Assembly (NCBI RefSeq): GCF_902374955.1 | Contig: NZ_CABKRX010000083.1 | Location: 1 to 64,000 of the forward strand | Reading direction: 5' to 3' | From: Bacillus massilioanorexius | GTDB taxonomy: Bacteria > Bacillota > Bacilli > Bacillales > DSM-1321 | Length of the DNA stretch: 64,000 nt | Part shown: piece by piece, positions 26,775-35,833 of the stretch | Numbering within the stretch: position 1 is the stretch's first letter | How the letters are laid out: every line of letters starts with the position of its first letter | Made by a program: the position numbers and the translations under genes | Notes under the pieces: model-generated | Databases searched by the model: none | What the model was told of the DNA's origin: nothing | The model's input: only the letters and a program-made list of their open reading frames with translations

Positions 26775-27512
26775 TTATTTCTTTTCTATTTTCCTTAAGT
26801 TCATTAATGCTTCTTGCGCAGCCTTTTGTTCCGCTTCTTTTTTAGAGCGTCCTACACCTGTACCTTTAATATCTCCATTCAAAGAGACATTCGACACAAA
26901 TTCTTTATTGTGCGCTGGGCCTTTTTCTTGGTGTATTTTATATTCTATCGTACCAGCTGCATCTCGCTGTACAAGCTCTTGTAATTGACTTTTGTAATCC
27001 ATCACATGAGAAAAAGCACCTTCATCTATTTTTGGGAAAACTGTTACCTTTAAAAATTCAAATACAGCATCCATTCCTTGATCTAAGAAAAGTGCACCTA
27101 CAAACGATTCAAAGACATCAGCTAATAAAGCAGGACGTTCTCTTCCACCAGTAAGTTCTTCCCCTTTACCGAGTAAAACAAGTTTGCCAAATGATAATGC
27201 ATTAGCAAAAGTAACAAGTGATGGTTCACATACAATTGCTGCACGTAGCTTTGTCAGTTCCCCTTCACTCATTAATGGATATTTTTTATAAAGGTATTGT
27301 GATACTGTCAGTTCTAAAACAGCATCTCCCAAAAATTCAAGCCTTTCATTGTCTTCATATGGCTTACGACGATGCTCATTCACATAGGATGAATGAGTAA
27401 AAGCTTGCTTTAATAGTCTTTCATTATCAAATCGAAAGCCTATTTCATCTTGAAATTGTTCAAATTTCTTATTCGTATTTGGAGATTTTTTCTCTTTTCC
27501 GTTCTTCCGCAT
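26775..27512 (-). CDS. rnc: Ribonuclease III
   Basis: RNase III cleaves double-stranded RNA in rRNA processing and mRNA decay. The 245-residue protein has the catalytic signature NERLEFLGDAVLEL near residue 55, an LADVFESFVGALFLDQG block with the second acidic cluster, and a C-terminal double-stranded RNA-binding domain (YKSQLQELVQ to KKEAEQKAAQEAL). It lies 27 bases before smc. Its own promoter should lie in the 650-base gap upstream, because acpP appears to end at a hairpin. Confidence 0.98.
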   Translation of the reverse strand: MRKNGKEKKSPNTNKKFEQFQDEIGFRFDNERLLKQAFTHSSYVNEHRRKPYEDNERLEFLGDAVLELTVSQYLYKKYPLMSEGELTKLRAAIVCEPSLVTFANALSFGKLVLLGKGEELTGGRERPALLADVFESFVGALFLDQGMDAVFEFLKVTVFPKIDEGAFSHVMDYKSQLQELVQRDAAGTIEYKIHQEKGPAHNKEFVSNVSLNGDIKGTGVGRSKKEAEQKAAQEALMNLRKIEKK

Positions 27513-28055
27513 AATATCCTCCGAACCATAAACCTAACATCTTAGGGAGCAAGCATAAAACGAGCATCCACTCACTCTCAAACAAGGTTACATTGATTTA
27601 ATACATTATAAAGTAATACCCAACAATAATTAGTATATAAAATGATAGTAAAAAAAGAAAACAAGTTTTTTAAATAACATTCTATATGCACAAGTTTACA
27701 TGAGACACAACATAGAAGAAAGATGAAAAACCCCATTACACACGAAAACTTAAGCACGTTAATGAATAAAGACCGTTTCCGGTCCGTATTTATTTATGAC
27801 TGTGTTATATTTCATTGTTGATAATGGCTTCGATCCGTTCGCTTCTTGCTATGCGAGTACTAAACTTCCTCGCTCAGTCCACACTCTGATGTCTTGACTT
27901 TCTTGTTTCTTTCACAGAGGATTTTCACGGATTTCTGATTTCCGCCTAAATTATTCCTAGTTAAATTTCACATGAACATATAACAAAGTCTTATTTCACT
28001 ATATTATCATGTACGTAAAGTAGATTACAGTTTCCATTCCTACTGATAATACAAG
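27513..28055. other. Long gap between acpP and rnc with unexplained sequence
   Basis: No gene is visible in this region. Bases 27760-27960 are less AT-rich than other gaps and contain the tiny hairpin gaccg-tttc-cggtc (about 27769-27782) and phrases such as ttcgcttcttgctatgcgag. The layout resembles degraded intergenic repeats at 39250 and 57950, but I cannot align it convincingly to either. A promoter for rnc is expected here but is not clear. Confidence 0.45.
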
Positions 28056-28143
28056 AAAAAGCCAACTCTTTAAAAGAAGTAGCAAATACTAAAAATGATT
28101 GAAATCTTTCAAAGTAATTGTTATCTTCTTTTAAGAGTAGGCC
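28056..28143 (-). terminator. Large hairpin downstream of acpP
   Basis: Two near-complementary arms of about 18 bases (28061-28079 and 28125-28142) enclose a 45-base loop with its own small inverted repeat. Read on the minus strand, the 3' arm ends GGC and is followed by TTTTTCTTG. It lies 22 bases past the acpP stop and probably ends the fap operon transcript. The unusually long loop could instead mark a mobile miniature element. Confidence 0.6.
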
Positions 28144-28164
28144 TTATCATTAAAATTGAATAAA

Positions 28165-28398
28165 TTACATATTGCTCTCTATGTAATTAACGGCATCTCC
28201 TACCGTTGAAATTTTTTCTGCATCTTCGTCAGAGATTTCCATTCCGAATTCATCTTCAAGCTCCATAACAAGCTCAACTACATCAAGAGAGTCAGCACCT
28301 AAATCTTCTTTAAAAGAAGCTTCTAGCTTAACTTCTGATTCTTCAACTTCTAAACGGTCAACGACGATTTTTGTAATGCGTTCTAAAACATCTGCCAC
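28165..28398 (-). CDS. acpP: Acyl carrier protein
   Basis: ACP carries growing acyl chains on a 4'-phosphopantetheine arm during fatty-acid synthesis. The 77-residue acidic protein contains the attachment serine S37 in EDLGADSLDVVELVMELEDEF, split by convention around DSL. Translation starts at GTG (28398) after a near-perfect GGGAGGTGAT site, giving MADVLERITKIVV as in homologues; the codons upstream are the ribosome site. It is the last gene of the fapR operon. Confidence 0.98.
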   Translation of the reverse strand: MADVLERITKIVVDRLEVEESEVKLEASFKEDLGADSLDVVELVMELEDEFGMEISDEDAEKISTVGDAVNYIESNM

Positions 28399-28502
28399 AA
28401 ATATCACCTCCCTTCAAGTCATTATATTGCATTTTCTATAGAGAATAAAGTGAAACTTCTAATTGATATTGTAAAATAAGAGTCTGTATTAGAAGTAACG
28501 TT

Positions 28503-29246
28503 TTACATTACCATTCCACCATCAATTGTAAGTGTCTGACCAGTCATATACGAACTATCATTTGATGCTAGAAAAGCCACTACTTTAGCAATATCTTCTG
28601 GCTCACCAAAACGTGCTAATGGTATTTGTTGAAGCATCGTATTTTTCACATCTTCAGGTAATTGATCTGTCATATCCGTTGAAATAAAGCCAGGTGCAAC
28701 AGCATTTACAGTAATTCCACGAGGTGCAAGTTCTTTTGCAGTTGTTTTTGTTAAACCAATTACACCAGCTTTAGCAGCAACATAATTTGCTTGGCCAGCA
28801 TTCCCACTAATACCAACCACACTAGCAACATTGATAATTCGGCCTTTACGTTGCTTCATCATAGGTCTTGTAACACTCTTTGTGCACAGAAAAACACCTT
28901 TTAAGTTTGTATTAAGAACCGTATCCCATTCTTCTTCTTTCATACGCATTAATAAATTATCACGAGTAACACCTGCATTATTAACTAGAATATCAACTTT
29001 TCCAAATTCTTCTATAGTTGTTTTAACCATAGAAGCAACATCATCACTATCTGCCACATTACAACGGATAGCTATCGCTGAACTACCTAATGCTTGAATT
29101 TCAGCAACTACCTCTTTCGCTTTTGCTTCACTTCCTGCATAGTTTACTACTACTGAAGCACCTTCCCTAGCTAACTCAAGAGCTATTTCTCTACCAATCC
29201 CTCTTGAAGCTCCTGTAACAATTGCTACCTGATCTTTTAATTTCAT
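28503..29246 (-). CDS. fabG: 3-oxoacyl-[acyl-carrier-protein] reductase FabG
   Basis: FabG performs the NADPH-dependent reduction of 3-oxoacyl-ACP in fatty-acid elongation. It is a 247-residue short-chain dehydrogenase with cofactor motif TGASRGIG (11-18), NNAG (89-92) and catalytic S142, Y155 and K159. Its start overlaps the fabD stop by four bases (ATGA), which indicates translational coupling. acpP follows after about 100 bases. Confidence 0.98.
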   Translation of the reverse strand: MKLKDQVAIVTGASRGIGREIALELAREGASVVVNYAGSEAKAKEVVAEIQALGSSAIAIRCNVADSDDVASMVKTTIEEFGKVDILVNNAGVTRDNLLMRMKEEEWDTVLNTNLKGVFLCTKSVTRPMMKQRKGRIINVASVVGISGNAGQANYVAAKAGVIGLTKTTAKELAPRGITVNAVAPGFISTDMTDQLPEDVKNTMLQQIPLARFGEPEDIAKVVAFLASNDSSYMTGQTLTIDGGMVM

Positions 29247-30193
29247 ACCAAAGGTTCCTCCTTTAGGGCAGCTAGCACTGCCTGTACTTCTTCTTCATTG
29301 GACACTGAAAGTATACGTACATTACGATTAATTTTCTTGATTAATCCAGATAATACTTTCCCTGGACCAATTTCAATAAAAGTATCTACGCCCTGTTCAA
29401 TCATAGTTTCTACACAATCTTGCCATAGCACTGGAGAATATAATTGTTCAATCAATTTCTCCTTAATTTCCTCACGAGAAACCATAGGCTGAGCAGTTAC
29501 ATTAGAAATAACAGGTATGAATGCTTCTTCCCATTTCATTTGTTCAAATGTTGCTTGTAATTTAGAAGAAGCTGGTTGCATTAAACTTGAGTGAAACGGT
29601 CCACTAACGTCTAACGGAATCGCTCTTTTCGCTCCTATTTCTTTTATTCGCTCTATCGCTTTTTGTACGCCAGCTGCTGAGCCTGAAATAACAATTTGCC
29701 CTGGACAATTAATATTAGCCAGTTGCACCGGTGTACCTTCATTAGTAATGTTAGCAGTCAATTCCTCTAGTTTCGTACGGTCTGCTCCCAAGCAGGCTGC
29801 CATAGCTCCTAAACCATTCGGCACTGCTTCTTCCATATATTCGCCTCGTTTTCGTACAGCAGCTACAGCATCTTCAAAAGTTATGACACCAGCTGCTACT
29901 AAGGCACTATACTCTCCTAAACTATGACCTGCTACAAAATCAGCTTCAATATTATGCTCTTTCAATCGAGATAGAATGGCAATACTTGTTGTCAATAATG
30001 CAGGCTGTGCATTTGTAGTTAAAGTCAATGTTTCTTTTGGTCCCTGAAAGATGACTTCACTTAGAGGAAATTTCAATGTTTCATCCGCTAAATCAAAATA
30101 TTCCTTCACACTCGTAAATTGTTGATAAAGTTCCATACCCATGCCTACAGTTTGTGAACCTTGACCTGGAAAAACAAAAGCGATTTTTGCCAT
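29243..30193 (-). CDS. fabD: Malonyl-CoA:ACP transacylase FabD
   Basis: FabD loads malonate from CoA onto ACP. The 316-residue alpha/beta-hydrolase-like protein has FPGQGSQ near the start, nucleophile S91 in AGHSLGEYSAL, and catalytic H201 in GPFHSSLM. It lies between plsX and fabG and overlaps fabG by four bases. A 150-base gap separates it from plsX, with no clear hairpin or promoter in it. Confidence 0.98.
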   Translation of the reverse strand: MAKIAFVFPGQGSQTVGMGMELYQQFTSVKEYFDLADETLKFPLSEVIFQGPKETLTLTTNAQPALLTTSIAILSRLKEHNIEADFVAGHSLGEYSALVAAGVITFEDAVAAVRKRGEYMEEAVPNGLGAMAACLGADRTKLEELTANITNEGTPVQLANINCPGQIVISGSAAGVQKAIERIKEIGAKRAIPLDVSGPFHSSLMQPASSKLQATFEQMKWEEAFIPVISNVTAQPMVSREEIKEKLIEQLYSPVLWQDCVETMIEQGVDTFIEIGPGKVLSGLIKKINRNVRILSVSNEEEVQAVLAALKEEPLV

Positions 30194-30343
30194 AATTCTC
30201 TCTCCCTCAAGCTTTTAATTGCAATTTATAAACATTCAACTATTGCTACCACCATAAAAAAACACATTGATTATATTAGTTTTTTAGGAATTTCGCTTCG
30301 TTAAAGCCATCAAAAAGGAATAACTTCCTTACTAATACATCCT

Positions 30344-31330
30344 TTACTGCATTTCATCAATATACTTTTGAATCGTAGGAGCAACTTCATGTTGAACCAT
30401 TGTTTTTGTTTGTCTTATAGCATTAAAGAAAGCATTGCTATCAGATGAACCATGCGCTTTGATTACAGGGGCCTTTAATCCAAACAAACCAGCTCCACCA
30501 TATTCAGAGTAATCCATCTTTTGTTTAATCTTCATTAATTCTGGTTTTAATACAGCTGCTGCAAGTTTGCTTTTTAAATTACTCATCATGGCATCTTTAA
30601 TCATTTTAAACATATTTAAAGCTGTACCCTCTATTGATTTCAAGACCATATTTCCTGTAAAACCATCTGTTACAACAACATCAGCTACTCCGTTCATTAA
30701 ATCACGACTCTCTACATTCCCAACAAAATGTATAGGAGCATTTTGCAGTAATTCAAAAGCAGCCTTAGTCAACTCATTACCTTTTTTATCTTCAGTACCA
30801 ATATTTAAAAGACCCACACGTGGCTTAGTAATTCCTCTAACTTTTTCCGCGTAAACAGAACCCATTATGGCAAATTGAACTAAATGCTCTGGTCTGGCTT
30901 CTGAATTGGCACCCACGTCCAATAGCACGAATCCATCACCATTTAATGTTGGTAAAGTTGGTGATAAAGCAGGTCTTTCAATTCCTTTAATTCTTCCAAC
31001 TACAAATAATCCAGCAGCCATTAGCGCCCCCGTATTTCCTGCTGATATACAAGCATCAGCTAAACCATCCGCTACTTGTTGTGCCGCTAACACCATAGAA
31101 GCTTGTTTTTTTCTTCTTACTGCTCTTACCGGCTCATCAGTAGCCAAAATTTGTTCTTCTGTATGTAATATTTGAATTCGTTCGTTGGGAGTTAAATACT
31201 CCTTGATTTTTGCTTCGTCACCAACCAACACAATTTCTAAATCAGAATATTCTTCAATTGCACGAACGGCTCCAAGTACCGCTTCTTTCGGTGCATGGTC
31301 GCCACCCATTGCATCAATAGCTATTTTCAT
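30344..31330 (-). CDS. plsX: Phosphate acyltransferase PlsX
   Basis: PlsX converts acyl-ACP to acyl-phosphate, the first step of phospholipid synthesis through PlsY. The protein (328 aa) shows MKIAIDAMGGDHAPKEAV, SAGNTGALMAAG, LLDVGANSEARPEHLVQFA and YSEYGGAGLFGLKAPVIKAHGSS. The ATG at 31330 follows AAAAGGATGG. It lies in the fap operon but 193 bases after fapR. That gap contains a partial FapR-operator-like core (31390-31398). Confidence 0.97.
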   Translation of the reverse strand: MKIAIDAMGGDHAPKEAVLGAVRAIEEYSDLEIVLVGDEAKIKEYLTPNERIQILHTEEQILATDEPVRAVRRKKQASMVLAAQQVADGLADACISAGNTGALMAAGLFVVGRIKGIERPALSPTLPTLNGDGFVLLDVGANSEARPEHLVQFAIMGSVYAEKVRGITKPRVGLLNIGTEDKKGNELTKAAFELLQNAPIHFVGNVESRDLMNGVADVVVTDGFTGNMVLKSIEGTALNMFKMIKDAMMSNLKSKLAAAVLKPELMKIKQKMDYSEYGGAGLFGLKAPVIKAHGSSDSNAFFNAIRQTKTMVQHEVAPTIQKYIDEMQ

Positions 31331-31523
31331 CGTTGTTTCCATCCTTTTCACAAGATATGCATGTACATATTTAATCCTTGGTCAATACCACCTAGTCCTT
31401 GCTAATCCTAGAAGTATTGTCTAAGTCGCTTGATCTGTTATACGAAAGACACATAACAATCACGCTGTAAAGTATAGTTGTTTCTACATATAAACAATCA
31501 GTTGTTTTGTCCGATCCAAGTAG

Positions 31524-32093
31524 CTATTCTTTCGCATTTGATCTAAACATATCGAAAGAGCCTTTAAAAACTAATTCTTGTCCTACATAGCTTCTTACTT
31601 TTACTGTTGATCTAGTCGGATCATTTTCATTATTTACAACACTTGCTTTAGCAATAATTCGCTCGTTTTCTTTAACTGGACGAGTGAATGTAATATTAGC
31701 TTTAGCAGTAAGTGTAAATGGGTCATTCATAAGCGCGACAGCTAAAGAATTAGCTTGCGCAAATAAATGATGTCCACGTGCGATACCATTTCGAGTAAAT
31801 ACATGTTCTTTTTTTACATCGAATATAGAAATTGCACTTTGATCTAGCTGTATATCTATAATATCTCCAATTACCTCTTCAATAGGCAATGATTTAATTT
31901 CATCTCTATGATTTTTTTCCGCCACATGTTTTATTCTTTCACGTAATTCTGGGATTGATAATTCTAAACGATCTAAACGAATCGTTTGGACGCTAACTGA
32001 AAATTTTTCCGCTAAATCTTCATCAGTAATAAACGGATTATTATCAATAGTCTCTTTTAACATGAATTGGCGCTCTTTTTTATTCCGTCTCAT
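31524..32093 (-). CDS. fapR: Fatty acid biosynthesis transcriptional repressor FapR
   Basis: FapR represses fatty-acid and phospholipid synthesis genes and is released by malonyl-CoA. The 189-residue protein has an N-terminal DeoR-like helix-turn-helix (about 20-45, DEDLAEKFSVSVQTIRLDR) joined to a hot-dog-fold effector domain (from about 70, NGIARGHHLFAQANSLAVAL). The ATG is preceded by GGATGGTG. It is the first gene of the fapR-plsX-fabD-fabG-acpP operon, and a near-consensus FapR operator overlaps its start region, so it is autoregulated. Confidence 0.98.
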   Translation of the reverse strand: MRRNKKERQFMLKETIDNNPFITDEDLAEKFSVSVQTIRLDRLELSIPELRERIKHVAEKNHRDEIKSLPIEEVIGDIIDIQLDQSAISIFDVKKEHVFTRNGIARGHHLFAQANSLAVALMNDPFTLTAKANITFTRPVKENERIIAKASVVNNENDPTRSTVKVRSYVGQELVFKGSFDMFRSNAKE

Positions 32094-32111
32094 TTTTTGT
32101 CACCATCCGCA

Positions 32112-32132
32112 GTATTATGACTAGGTACTAAT
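32112..32132 (-). promoter_or_regulatory. FapR operator upstream of fapR
   Basis: The minus strand reads TTAGTACCTAGTCATAATAC, almost identical to the B. subtilis FapR consensus. It lies between the -10 element and the fapR ATG, where bound FapR would block transcription start. The match is seen in the sequence; autorepression is inferred from the family. Confidence 0.9.
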
Positions 32133-32135
32133 AGT

Positions 32136-32164
32136 AGTATATATATATTAAAAAAAGATTGCAA
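32136..32164 (-). promoter_or_regulatory. fapR operon promoter
   Basis: TTGCAA (32159-32164) is 17 bases from TATACT (32136-32141) on the minus strand, directly upstream of the FapR operator. The -35 lies inside the 3' arm of the recG terminator, and the terminator's T-run forms the spacer. Confidence 0.75.
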
Positions 32165-32187
32165 GACAATATGTAAAGCTTACAATC
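32148..32187 (-). terminator. recG terminator overlapping the fapR promoter
   Basis: A 9-bp stem (GATTGTAAG / CTTGCAATC, one G-T pair) with a 13-base loop is followed on the minus strand by seven T. It is 27 bases past the recG stop and ends the sdaAB-sdaAA-recG transcript. Confidence 0.8.
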
Positions 32188-32213
32188 TATTTAATTATTT
32201 TGACATTATCTTT

Positions 32214-34259
32214 TTAATCTAGTTTTTCATTATCAAATAAGCCTGAAGTCTCTAAATAAGCTCTTAAGAGAGCGAATTCATCCGACTTCCAAAATTCAGT
32301 GGAATTAACTAATTTAGCAGCATCGTCTCTAGCCACTTCAAGAATCCGATAGTCGTGTACAAGATCTGCCACTTTGAATTCTGGTAATCCACTTTGCTTT
32401 TTACCAAAGAAATCTCCTGGACCTCTTAATTCTAAATCTTTTTCGGATAAAACAAAGCCATCATTTGTTTCAGTCATGATTCTCATACGTTCCTTGCCAT
32501 TTTCGGATTTCGCATCACTAACCAAAACACAATAGGATTGTTCACTACCCCTTCCAACTCGTCCTCTTAATTGATGCAACTGGGACAATCCAAATCTTTC
32601 TGCGTCGTAAATGAGCATAAAGGTTGCATTCGGAACATTTACTCCAACTTCAACAACGGTTGTTGATACTAACACTTGTATTTGATTCTCACTAAATGAT
32701 TTCATCACTTCGTCTTTATCGGTTGAAGAAAGTTTACCATGCATTAATCCAACTTGATATCTTGTACCAAAATAATGAATAAGCATGCTATGAACCTCGA
32801 TAGCATTTTGAAGATCAAGCTTTTCAGATTCCTCTATAAGAGGACATATGACGTATGCTTGTCTTCCTTTTTGAAGTTCCTTTTCCATAAAACCCAGTGC
32901 TCGTTCTAGCATGTTATGCTTAGCCCAATATGTTTCTATTTGTTTTCTACCTGCAGGCATTTCATCAATAATGGATACATCCATTTCACCAAATACCGTA
33001 ATAGCAAGCGTTCGAGGAATAGGGGTAGCTGTCATAAATAAGACATCTGGATTCTCCCCCTTCTCGCGAAGTATTCTTCTCTGTTGAACCCCAAATCTGT
33101 GCTGTTCATCAGTTATTACTAGACCGAGCTTTTTAAAAAACACTTCATCTCCTATAAGGGCGTGAGTACCTATTAAGATATCGATTTCTCCTACTTTTAG
33201 GGCTTCCAAGAGTTCTCTACGTTTTTTCCCTTTTACAGAACTAGTAAATAAGGCCACTTTAACACCAGTATGTTTCAATAAAGATTGGATAGATTCAGCA
33301 TGTTGCTCAGCTAATATCTCAGTAGGAACCATTAATGCACCTTGATAACCAGAATACACACTTGCTAATAAAGCAATAGTAGCTACAACTGTCTTTCCTG
33401 ATCCTACATCACCTTGTAATAAACGATTCATTCGATATGGTGATTGCATATCAGTAAAAATTTCATGTATAACTCTTTTTTGAGCATTGGTTAATGGGAA
33501 AGGCAATTGTTCAATAAACAACTGAATTTGATTAGAATCATATTTATGAGTAATTCCGACTGAACCTTGTCGTTGAACTCGTCTTAATGCTTGCATTTTT
33601 AATTGAAAGAGTAATAGTTCTTCATATGCCATTCTCCTTCTAGCTTGCTTAAGATCTTCAGCACCAGATGGAAAATGCATAGCTTTTAATGCCTCTTTTT
33701 TTCCAAGTAGTTTATATTTTTGAAGTAAAAAGAATGGAAGTGTTTCTTGTATTTCATTTTCGTATTGAGAAAAAGCAAGGCTAATAAATTTCCGTAAGCC
33801 TTTTACAGTCACACTTCCTTTTACAGAATATACTGGCTCAAAATCATGTTGCTGCTTATTCAAACCTACTTGATACGAGTTAGCCGTAATCGTTTGTCGA
33901 TTGCGGTCCCACTTACCGCTTATTGTTACGGATTGCTGTAGCTCAAATTTATTTTTCAAATAGTGCTGGTTAAAAAACACAACTGTAATAAGATAACGAT
34001 TAACAAGTAATTTAAATGTAAGCTTTGTTTTTTTCTTTCCGTAAAACATGACAGATGGAGGACTATGAACAACACCCTCCACCGTAATACGTTCATCATG
34101 ATTTACTTCTTCTAAATCTTTAAGACGATAATCTTCGTAACGATATGGAACATATTCCAATAAATCAGATATAGTTTCAATACCCATCTCACTTAAAGCC
34201 AAAGTTGTTTCAGAGCCGATACCTTTTATTTCAGATACCACATTAGATAAATTCGTCAT
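32214..34259 (-). CDS. recG: ATP-dependent DNA helicase RecG
   Basis: RecG remodels stalled replication forks and Holliday junctions. The 681-residue protein has an N-terminal wedge/OB domain (about 60-150) and superfamily 2 helicase motifs: LLQGDVGSGKTVVA, MVPTEILAEQH, TDEQHRFGVQQR (DEQH box), FMTATPIPRTLA, and QLHQLRGRVGRGS near the C-terminus. Its start overlaps the sdaAA stop by four bases. The transcript ends at a hairpin that overlaps the fapR promoter. Confidence 0.98.
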   Translation of the reverse strand: MTNLSNVVSEIKGIGSETTLALSEMGIETISDLLEYVPYRYEDYRLKDLEEVNHDERITVEGVVHSPPSVMFYGKKKTKLTFKLLVNRYLITVVFFNQHYLKNKFELQQSVTISGKWDRNRQTITANSYQVGLNKQQHDFEPVYSVKGSVTVKGLRKFISLAFSQYENEIQETLPFFLLQKYKLLGKKEALKAMHFPSGAEDLKQARRRMAYEELLLFQLKMQALRRVQRQGSVGITHKYDSNQIQLFIEQLPFPLTNAQKRVIHEIFTDMQSPYRMNRLLQGDVGSGKTVVATIALLASVYSGYQGALMVPTEILAEQHAESIQSLLKHTGVKVALFTSSVKGKKRRELLEALKVGEIDILIGTHALIGDEVFFKKLGLVITDEQHRFGVQQRRILREKGENPDVLFMTATPIPRTLAITVFGEMDVSIIDEMPAGRKQIETYWAKHNMLERALGFMEKELQKGRQAYVICPLIEESEKLDLQNAIEVHSMLIHYFGTRYQVGLMHGKLSSTDKDEVMKSFSENQIQVLVSTTVVEVGVNVPNATFMLIYDAERFGLSQLHQLRGRVGRGSEQSYCVLVSDAKSENGKERMRIMTETNDGFVLSEKDLELRGPGDFFGKKQSGLPEFKVADLVHDYRILEVARDDAAKLVNSTEFWKSDEFALLRAYLETSGLFDNEKLD

Positions 34260-35143
34260 TTTTTCACATTGAGCGACTTACCAAAAATTTTCGCTTCGAG
34301 TTCTCTACCTGTTGGCGTAGCCGCTAAACCTCCTTGTGCTGTTTCTCGTAAAGCAGAAGGCATCGTCTGACCAATTCTAAACATAGCATCTATTACTTCA
34401 TCACACGGTATCCGACTTGTTACACCAGCTAAAGCCATATCGGCAGCTACAACTGAATTCGCAGCCCCCATTGCATTTCTTTTTACACAAGGTACTTCTA
34501 CAAGACCAGCAACAGGGTCACATACTAATCCAAGCATATTTTTCAATGTAATAGCCATAGCTTCTGCACACTGAGAAGGAGTACCACCTGCCATTTCAAC
34601 GATTGCAGCTGCTGCCATTCCGGAAGCTGAACCTACTTCAGCTTGGCAACCACCTGCTGCTCCTGATATAGAAGCGTTATTAGCTACTACAAAACCAAAT
34701 GCTCCTGCTGTAAACAAAAAGGCTATCTTCTGTTCTCTAGTGGGATTCAGTTTGGGGATCAAAGCAAATAAAGTACCAGGTACAACACCAGCAGATCCAG
34801 CAGTTGGTGTTGCACAAATTGTTCCCATGGCTGCATTTACTTCATTAGTTGCCACCGCTTTGCTAACAGCATCCAGCAATAAAGACCCAGATAAACTTTT
34901 ACCAGATTGGATATAATTTTGTAAAAGTACAGCATCGACACCCGTTAAACCTGAATGTGAATGTACACCAGCCAATCCTCTTTCAATTGCTTTTTCCATA
35001 ACATCTAGGTTTTTTTCCATCATGGCAATTATCTCTTCCCTAGTACGCCCTGTGACCTCTATTTCTTGTTCAATCATAATTTCTGATATTTTTTTATTTT
35101 GGCTTTCAGCCAATCTGACTAATTCTGCTACGTTTTTAAACAA
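34256..35143 (-). CDS. sdaAA: L-serine dehydratase, iron-sulfur-dependent, alpha subunit
   Basis: SdaAA deaminates L-serine to pyruvate and ammonia with the beta subunit SdaAB and a [4Fe-4S] cluster. The sequence shows GTICATPTAGSAGVVPGT, NNASISGAAGGCQAEVGSASGM and LVCDPVAGLVEVPCVKRN, which supply the cluster cysteines. I favour the TTG start at 35143 (295 aa, beginning MFKNVAEL) because an AAGGTGG site lies about 9 bases upstream. The ATG at 35167 has no site. It follows sdaAB closely and overlaps recG by four bases. Confidence 0.95.
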   Translation of the reverse strand: MFKNVAELVRLAESQNKKISEIMIEQEIEVTGRTREEIIAMMEKNLDVMEKAIERGLAGVHSHSGLTGVDAVLLQNYIQSGKSLSGSLLLDAVSKAVATNEVNAAMGTICATPTAGSAGVVPGTLFALIPKLNPTREQKIAFLFTAGAFGFVVANNASISGAAGGCQAEVGSASGMAAAAIVEMAGGTPSQCAEAMAITLKNMLGLVCDPVAGLVEVPCVKRNAMGAANSVVAADMALAGVTSRIPCDEVIDAMFRIGQTMPSALRETAQGGLAATPTGRELEAKIFGKSLNVKK

Positions 35144-35170
35144 TGACCATCCCACCTTACCATTCAATCA

Positions 35171-35833
35171 TTAGTCAACAATTTTTGTTACTGCTAGTAT
35201 ATTAGGCAGCTTTTCTAATTCCGATAAAATACTATCATCAATATTTTGATCCACTTCAATCGTCATCAAGGCTTTTTGCCCAACATCCTTACGTGAAACT
35301 TCCATGTGACCTATATTTATTTCATGAGCAGCCAATACATTTGAAACACTTGCAATAGTACCGAATTTATCATTATGGGCTACTAAAATAGCAGGGTGAT
35401 GTCCAGAAAGTCTCAATAAAAATCCATTTAGCTCAATAATTTCAATTTTCCCACCGCCAATTGAAATACCAACTAATTCAATTTCACCATCATCATCTCC
35501 CATTGTAATTCGAACTGTATTCGGGTGATCTGTCAGTGCTTCTTCTTCAGTAAATGAAATCTTCATACCTTGACTCTCAGCTATTGAGATACTTTCAATA
35601 ATCCTCTCATCAAACGTATCGAAATCTAAAATCCCCCCGATTAAAGCTACATCTGTTCCATGTCCTTTATATGTGTTGGCAAAAGATCCGTATAATGAGA
35701 TATTTACCCATGTAGGTTGTCTTCGAAATAAACTTCGAGCAACCTTACCGATTCTTGCTGCACCAGCTGTATGTGAACTTGAGGGACCAATCATAATTGG
35801 ACCAATAATATCAAATACACTTTTATATTTCAT
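35171..35833 (-). CDS. sdaAB: L-serine dehydratase, iron-sulfur-dependent, beta subunit
   Basis: This 220-residue subunit carries the serine-dehydratase beta signature GPIMIGPSSSHTAGAARIG near the N-terminus. A C-terminal ACT domain (from about 147, ILVAHNDKFGTIASVSNVLAAHEINIGHM) is probably for small-molecule sensing. It is the first gene of sdaAB-sdaAA-recG. A 650-base gene-free gap lies upstream, so the promoter must be there. Confidence 0.97.
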   Translation of the reverse strand: MKYKSVFDIIGPIMIGPSSSHTAGAARIGKVARSLFRRQPTWVNISLYGSFANTYKGHGTDVALIGGILDFDTFDERIIESISIAESQGMKISFTEEEALTDHPNTVRITMGDDDGEIELVGISIGGGKIEIIELNGFLLRLSGHHPAILVAHNDKFGTIASVSNVLAAHEINIGHMEVSRKDVGQKALMTIEVDQNIDDSILSELEKLPNILAVTKIVD

